Source: Conus ventricosus (lineage: Eukaryota; Mollusca; Gastropoda; Neogastropoda; Conidae). Taken from it: DNA of 64,000 bases. Within the stretch, counting starts at the first letter, position 1; the number at the start of each line of letters is the position of its first letter. Of the stretch, positions 58,916-64,000 are shown piece by piece. The position numbers and the translations under genes were made by a program. The notes beneath the pieces were generated by a model. That model was not told the DNA's origin, did not search any database, and saw only the letters and a list, made by a program, of their open reading frames with translations. The DNA is taken from positions 74,640,783 through 74,704,782 of the forward strand of contig CM031616.1 in assembly GCA_018398815.1 (NCBI GenBank), in the 5' to 3' direction.

Positions 58916-59220
58916 TTTTGGCGGCGGCGCACGAAAAACCCACGAAAGCACAAAACACACGCCAATAAGCCACACACAACCACAATATACTAAAAAAAAA
59001 AAATTAAGATGGGGGGGGGGGGTTACAATGGGGAATAAATGGGTAAATGCACAAACAAGGTACATTAAGACATTTGGGTGTAGCATAGGAAGGTAGGTGG
59101 TGCTATGGTGGCGCAACAGAAAAAAAGGCAAAATATGAGCATTAACGCAAAAGATAAAATAATTATGAGGTCAATGAGAGGCGCTAACAACACCCCCAAT
59201 GACCAAAAAACAAAAAAAGG

Positions 59221-59289
<69 letters not shown>

Positions 59290-59360
59290 TATATATATAT
59301 ATATATATATATTATTATATATATATATTTTATATATATATTATATATATACCATTTTAA
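59221..59360. repeat. (TC)n then (TA)n microsatellite
   Basis: A 62-base TC run (59221-59283), followed by TATA repeats to about 59352. Confidence 0.97.
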
Positions 59361-59481
59361 AAACAAGGTTTTAAAAGGGAAAAAGATAAAACTGACAAAT
59401 TGTTTCGAGGAGAGCATTCGGCTCAAAACCCAATTTTGTCGTTTTATCTTTTTCATTTTAAACCTTGTTTTAAACTGGTAT
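59349..59481. repeat. palindromic segment with about 45-bp arms
   Basis: 59349-59397 (ATACCATTTTAAAAACAAGG and on) and 59438-59481 (GTCGTTTTATC...ACTGGTAT) are imperfect reverse complements around a 40-base loop containing TTTCGAGGAGAGC. TA repeats flank it on both sides (to 59352 and from 59543). Confidence 0.8.
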
Positions 59482-59565
59482 GTCGCCCCCTATTGGGTTT
59501 GAGCACTTTTAGCGTTCTGAGTGGCGTTTTAACTCTAATTTTATATATATATATATTTATATATA

Positions 59566-59597
<32 letters not shown>

Positions 59598-59645
59598 ATT
59601 TTTATATTATATATAGATAGATAGATATATTATATATATAGATAT

Positions 59646-59981
59646 TACAAGGTAAAAACAAGTTTTCATTTTCTCCACACAAGGGTAAAATCAACATTAA
59701 AACTCGAGCTTTCCCCCACAGGCTTCATCAGGAGAGTGTCTTTGTCTTGGCTGTCTGGAAATCGGTCTGGGGCTGGGAATCAGGGATGTTTATTATTTTA
59801 TATATTATATATATAGAGAGAGAGGAGAGAGAGAGAGAGATACTTTTTTTGTTTTTTGGTCTTTGGGGAGTGTTGTTAGCGCTCTCATGGACTCTCCTGA
59901 TGAAGCCTGTGGGCGAAAGCTCGGTTTTAATGTTGATTTTACCCTGTGTGGAGAAAATGAAGAACTTGTTTTTACCTTGTA
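59646..59981. mobile_element. inverted repeat with 92-bp arms carrying hammerhead-like cores
   Basis: Left arm 59646-59737 (TACAAGGTAAAAACAAGTTT and on) and right arm 59891-59981 are close reverse complements. The spacer holds TA and GA simple repeats. It lies downstream (minus-strand sense) of the Penelope-like RT at 60.7-62.9 kb and is probably its terminal repeat. Confidence 0.85.
59897..59918 (+). ncRNA. hammerhead-ribozyme-like core
   Basis: CTGATGA (59897-59903), a 3-bp stem II GCC/GGC with loop TGTG, and GAAA (59915-59918). The left arm has the mirror copy on the minus strand, with GGGC changed to GGGG before the GAAA box. Stem III and the cleavage site are not convincingly formed. 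Confidence 0.45.
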
Positions 59982-60055
59982 TATTTTTAATTCCCTGTTC
60001 TCATTGTTTGGTTGTGGTGCGGTGCGGGCAACGGAAAATTCTACCTGTGAAAATT

Positions 60056-60135
60056 ATATATATATATATTTTATATTTATTATATATTTTATATATATAT
60101 ATATATTATATATATTATATATATTATATACAGAT
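60056..60135. repeat. (TA)n-rich microsatellite
   Basis: TATATATATT variants, then GATAGATAAATAAA. Confidence 0.95.
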
Positions 60136-60146
60136 AGATAAATAAA

Positions 60147-60600
60147 GGGGAAAAAAAAGGGGGGGGGAGGGGAGGGGGGGGGGGGGGAAAAAAGGAGAGA
60201 CATAAAGAGAGGACAAAAAGAAGGGCCTAAAGGAAGGGTGGAGGTATGTGGGAGGGCGAGAGGGAGGAGGGTGGGGTGTGTGAGAGAGGAGAATTAGTAG
60301 AGGTAAAAAGTAGAGAGAAAGGAAGTAAGAGGGAAAGTAAGAGAAGGAACGAAAGGGGGAAGGAGCACTTAGAGGACGACAGAAAAGGAACAAGGACGGA
60401 GGAGGGGGGGAAAGCAGAAGGGAAAGGGGGAGGAGGGGGTAGAAGGGGGGGGGGAAGGGGGGGGGGAAAAAAAGAGAGGGGGGGGGGGAGAGAAGGGGGC
60501 CAAGGAAGGTGGAAGGAGAGGGATAGATACAAAAGTAAGTGAAAGAAAAATAAATGAATAAATAAAATAAAGAAAATAGAAAAAAAAGACAGGAGATGGG
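60147..60600. repeat. about 450-bp polypurine tract (+ strand)
   Basis: The + strand is almost entirely A and G, with G runs of 9-14. It lies just downstream of the minus-strand Penelope-like ORF, so it is a polypyrimidine tract in that element's sense. Confidence 0.9.
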
Positions 60601-60689
60601 GAGCTAACCCTACTCAGAAACTCCTGGAAAAAGATATAGGCTCTCAAACGATCTTTCCCAGTAGGCGCTAGGCTCTAAGGTCACAAAGA

Positions 60690-62900
60690 GGCCACTGTTC
60701 AGCCAACCATGCACAGGTAAGTACTTAAAGGGGAAAGGGAATGATAAGTCATTGTCCCCCTGATTTGGTCGGGAAAAGAAGTACACAAAATTGCTAGCTT
60801 TTTCATTGATACCAGCTGGATTTCTGGTGCCAGTTTTTGAATCGGGTGAGACTCCATATCCTTCCTGTCTCTAGAGTCACTGGTTTTATGACCCACAAGC
60901 CCTTCACTTTGCATTGTGTGCGGATGGCTGGGGAGGTTGAGGTGCTTGGCTACTGGTTTGCCCCTGTTGTATTTAATGTCAGCGAGGTTTTCCCTTGAAT
61001 CTGACAGTCAAAGTGCGTCCGGTCTCCCCGATGAAAAGTTTAGAGCAATCGGTGCAGGGATGATGTAGTCAGGTTAGTGGTTTGGCAGTTGAAGAATTTG
61101 GAGACAGTCATGCGTGAACTGGGTCCTTTCACTTCAATAGCAGTAAGATGAAGGGGCAGGTCTTGCATTTGGGCAGATTGCAGGGCTTGTGCCTACAGAA
61201 GTTGACGTCTGTGAGGTGGAGACTGGAACGCAAAAGCATGTCACGGATATTTTGTCCGTTTGTAGGCAATAGAGGGGGTCGGGGAAAAAAAATTCTAGCT
61301 GAGTGGGCACAAGACTGAAGGATGTTCCAGTTGGTTTGGAGAATTTTGCGCCCTGGTGGACTGAAGGGTGGTAGAGCAGGCTGACACAAGTCGTTCTGGT
61401 TGATTAATGGGGTTTCGGTTCCAGAGCTTGTGGGCGGGGATGAGCTGGATTTTGGGAGCACGATCAATGTGTCTTGGGGGTTTAGTGGCGATCAAGGAAG
61501 AACTGTTTCATTTAAAGGGCTTTTACATCAAAGACAAGAGTTCTCAGAGCAGGTCGCGGAGCCTCAAAAAACTGAGATTAGGGTATGCTGGTTTTGGTAC
61601 TGGGATTATGTGACGATCTGTGTCGAGATAAGAGTGGGAGTCCGTTGGTTTTTTAGTGGATGGAACTGGAGATTCCACTATCAGTGATGGAGAGACTCAT
61701 GTCAAGGAAAGTGATGCACTTTTCAGTATTGCGTAGGTGAATTGAAGCTGGATGAAAGTTCTGGACTGCTGTGATGAAGACATGGGGGAATCACTGATGG
61801 GCATGGAGGTGGAACCAAGTCCGTCGTCGATTTTAGCGTTTATAGAATTCAGGGATAGAACCCTGGTATTGTTGCAGGAAGTTGTGTTCAAAGTATCCAT
61901 GAAAAGGCATGCGTAGCTGGGGCCATTTTGGTACCCATGGCGCACCACTGATTTGTTTTAAAGTGTCGCCAAGAAAGGTCAAGGTGTTGTTGGTGAGGAC
62001 AAATTCCGCAAGGCGAATAAGAGTGGTGGTCGCAGGGGAAGGGTCTTTTCTTTGGTGAGAAAAAATGACAGGGCTTGCAGTCCATCTGCATGGGGAATTT
62101 CTAGTATACAGAGATGTCACGTCGAGAGTGAATAGATATTTAGGCTGAACTTCGGATTGAGGTGGAGGTCATTGATGAGACTGAGAGCATGAGTAGTGTC
62201 CTTGATGAACGTAGGCAGGTCTTAAACGAGGGGTTGGAGGATGGAGTCAGGGTATTCGGAAATATTTTCTGTGGGGCAATGCAGGCTGAGACGATGGGTC
62301 TACCCGGGGTGTTTGCCTTGTGAATGTTGGGCAGAAGGTAGGAAAAAGGACTCTCTGGTCTTGGCTTTTATCAACAGTTTAGCCGTAGGGGGTAAGTGGC
62401 TTTTTTGACAAGATCCTTTAAAGGTTTTTGGGAAAAAGTTTTTTGGTCTACTGGGAGGGTGGGCTGTTCCCGTTTCTGGGAGTGGGGGGTGTTTTGAGTT
62501 GCCTGAGAGTTCTGCTATATACAGGTTCCTGTCCCACACCACAACCCCATCACCCTTTTTCAATGGTTTTTGACAATGTATCCTCTTGGGAGGGACTCAA
62601 GAGCTTGAATTTCTGTGGGGGTAAGGTTGGAAATCGTGCTGGGGGAGAATTTAAGTTTGCGTAATTCAGAGAGGCAAGTTTTGATGTAGCATTCAACTTC
62701 ATTATTCCACGGGGTGGTTCTCGGTAGAAAAGGGGTTGTGAAAAAAGTTTGTGAAATAAATCATCGTCAGGGTTTAAAGGTTTGGGTTTTGGGGGGGTGA
62801 CCAAGCACGGCCATCCATTCAAGGAAGAAAGAAGCGTTCGCAGTCATGGATGTGTGTAAATTGTTGATGGGGCTTCCTGGGGATGAATTTGAGACCCCTA
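60690..62900 (-). pseudogene. Penelope-like retroelement: RT and GIY-YIG endonuclease remnants
   Basis: The minus strand shows, in shifted frames: N-terminal KGDGVVVWDRNLYIAE (about 62545), an IHK-to-GRPIVSA-like region (about 62290-62330), MTSLYT (62103-62120), NNTLTFLGDTLKQISG then AMGTKMAP (62000-61925), IDDGLG as the catalytic motif (about 61825), and a KPTD-like strand (about 61650). These are followed by NIRDMLLRSSLHL and PCNLPKCKTCPF (61255-61140), then KLFIGETG of the GIY-YIG domain (about 61035) and its C-terminal NLP-H...GL region to a stop near 60699. RT followed by GIY-YIG is diagnostic of Penelope-like elements. At least five frame breaks make it a pseudogene. It is associated with the hammerhead-like inverted repeat at 59646-59981. 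Confidence 0.88.
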
Positions 62901-63189
62901 GAGAGTACAGATTCTTCAGAGGCAGACAGATGGGAGAGGGGGGGCTCCGCCAATATTTCCCCCCTGATCAGTGGAAATTCTCCTCAGCGCTCTGTGTGTG
63001 CTGCAGTACCTAGGGCCTGTAGGCTAGGGGAATTAAGAGATCGAGAAGTTGCCTGTGGGCAGGGTTCCATGTACCCACCAGCCAAAGATGGCCAGGACGA
63101 AGTTGCACTCCGCCTCCGTCACTCGCAGTAAGTGAGGCCTTCGGGACCCGCGCACAGTGTGTGTCAGTGACCCGACTTGGCCTGTGGGC

Positions 63190-64000
63190 TGCAGCGTCCC
63201 CTGGTTTGTGCTGCAGTGTCCTCTGGTTTGTGCTGCAGTGTCCTCTGGTTTGTGCTGCAGTGTCCTCTGATTTGTTTTGTCTTTGTCACTGACTATGTGC
63301 TGCATGTTCTTGGTTTGTGTTGTCTTTGTCACTGACTTGCGCTGCTGTGTCCTCTGGTTTGTGTTGTCTTTGTCACTGACTATGTGCTGCAGTGTCCTCT
63401 GGTTTGGGGCTGCAGTGTCCTCTGGTTTGTGCTGCCCGTGTTCCTTGGTTTGTGTTGTCTTTGTCACTATGTGCTGCGTGTCCTCTGGTTTGTGTTGTCT
63501 TTGTCACTGATATGTGCTGCAGTGTCCTCTGGTTTTTTTGTTTTCTTTGTCACTGATATGTGCTGCAGTGTCCTCTGGTTTATGTTGTCTTTGTCACTGA
63601 CTATGTGTGCTATGTCCCCTGGTTTGTGTTGTCCCTTTTTCACAGACTATGTACTGCAGTGTCCCCTGGTTTTCTGTTGTCTTTGTCACTGATATGTGCT
63701 GCAGTGTCCTTGGTTTATGTTGTCTTTGTCAAATGACTATGTGCTGCAGTGTCCTCTGGTTTATGTTGTCTTTGTCATGACTATGTGCTGCAGTGTCCTC
63801 TGGTTTCTGTTGTCTTGTCACTGACTATGTGCGGCAGTGTCCCCTGGTTTATGTTGTCTTTGTCACTGACTATGTGCTGCAGTGTCCCCTGGTTTGTGTT
63901 GTCTTTGTCAACTATGTGCTGCAGTGTCCCCTTTGGGTTTTTGTTGTCTTTGTCACAGACTATGTGCTGCAGTGTCCTTTGGTTTTTGTTGTCTTTGTCA
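63190..64000. repeat. 45-bp minisatellite, about 17 copies, runs off the window
   Basis: Unit GTGCTGCAGTGTCCTCTGGT, TTGTGTTGTCTTTGTCACTG, ACTAT; the first units lack the GTTGTC part. Indels are common. 62901-63189 shows no supportable feature. Confidence 0.96.

Noticed and set aside
58700..59131. Open frames spanning the N gap
   Set aside because: They exist only because Ns were translated as X; nothing can be inferred across the gap.

Overview
This is eukaryotic, animal-type genomic DNA. It has spliced-exon signals, long introns, (CA)n and (TA)n microsatellites, a TTAGGG-type interstitial telomeric block, non-LTR, LTR and Penelope-like retroelements, and an exceptional density of minisatellites (more than twenty arrays; by eye about 12 kb, near a fifth of the window). 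The mix of elements suggests a lophotrochozoan, most likely a mollusc such as a marine gastropod. That placement is inference; no gene here fixes a species. A 100-N scaffold gap lies at 58816-58915. Several stretches (18.5-26.1 kb, 33.2-33.7 kb, some arrays) carry so many homopolymer and indel changes that sequencing error is likely mixed with real decay.

Layout. 1-5 kb: G-poor non-coding DNA, a 57-bp minisatellite, and two phase-compatible exons (3754-3949, 4618-4760) of an unrecognised + strand gene, with a weak possible terminal exon at 13791. 5-16 kb: four minisatellites and three 53-61 bp retroposon copies, each with its own target-site duplication (TSD). 16.9-26.4 kb: an RNase H-bearing I-type LINE split by a 7.6-kb LTR retroelement on the minus strand with 2-kb LTRs and a tRNA-Pro-like primer site. 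27.5-29.5 kb: a 191-bp-arm inverted repeat with a hammerhead-ribozyme-like core, an ITS enclosed in inverted repeats, a 104-bp duplication and two candidate first exons. 29.9-33.9 kb: two 5'-truncated LINEs. 34.2-35.2 kb: further copies of the 27.5-kb inverted-repeat element. 36.2-40.3 kb: a frameshifted Ty3/gypsy internal region without visible LTRs. 40.4-42.2 kb: two more exons, followed by a 2.3-kb, 41-bp minisatellite. 45.2-46.1 kb: an 863-bp retroposon with a tRNA promoter, poly(A) and TSD. 46.7-58.7 kb: mostly minisatellites with LINE and gypsy scraps. 59.3-62.9 kb: a decayed Penelope-like element (RT plus GIY-YIG) with inverted repeats that carry a hammerhead-like core. 63.2 kb to the end: a 45-bp minisatellite.

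How it fits together. The window is mostly intronic or intergenic DNA. One gene (exons near 3.7-4.8 kb) and perhaps a second (first exon at 28.4 or 29.5 kb, then 40.4 kb, possibly 42.1 kb) run on the + strand. The most informative signals come from mobile elements: a LINE family whose 3' end holds a hairpin and short copies that all start at that hairpin; two unrelated inverted-repeat elements carrying hammerhead-like cores; a very long tRNA-headed retroposon; and minisatellite units that look like splice sites.
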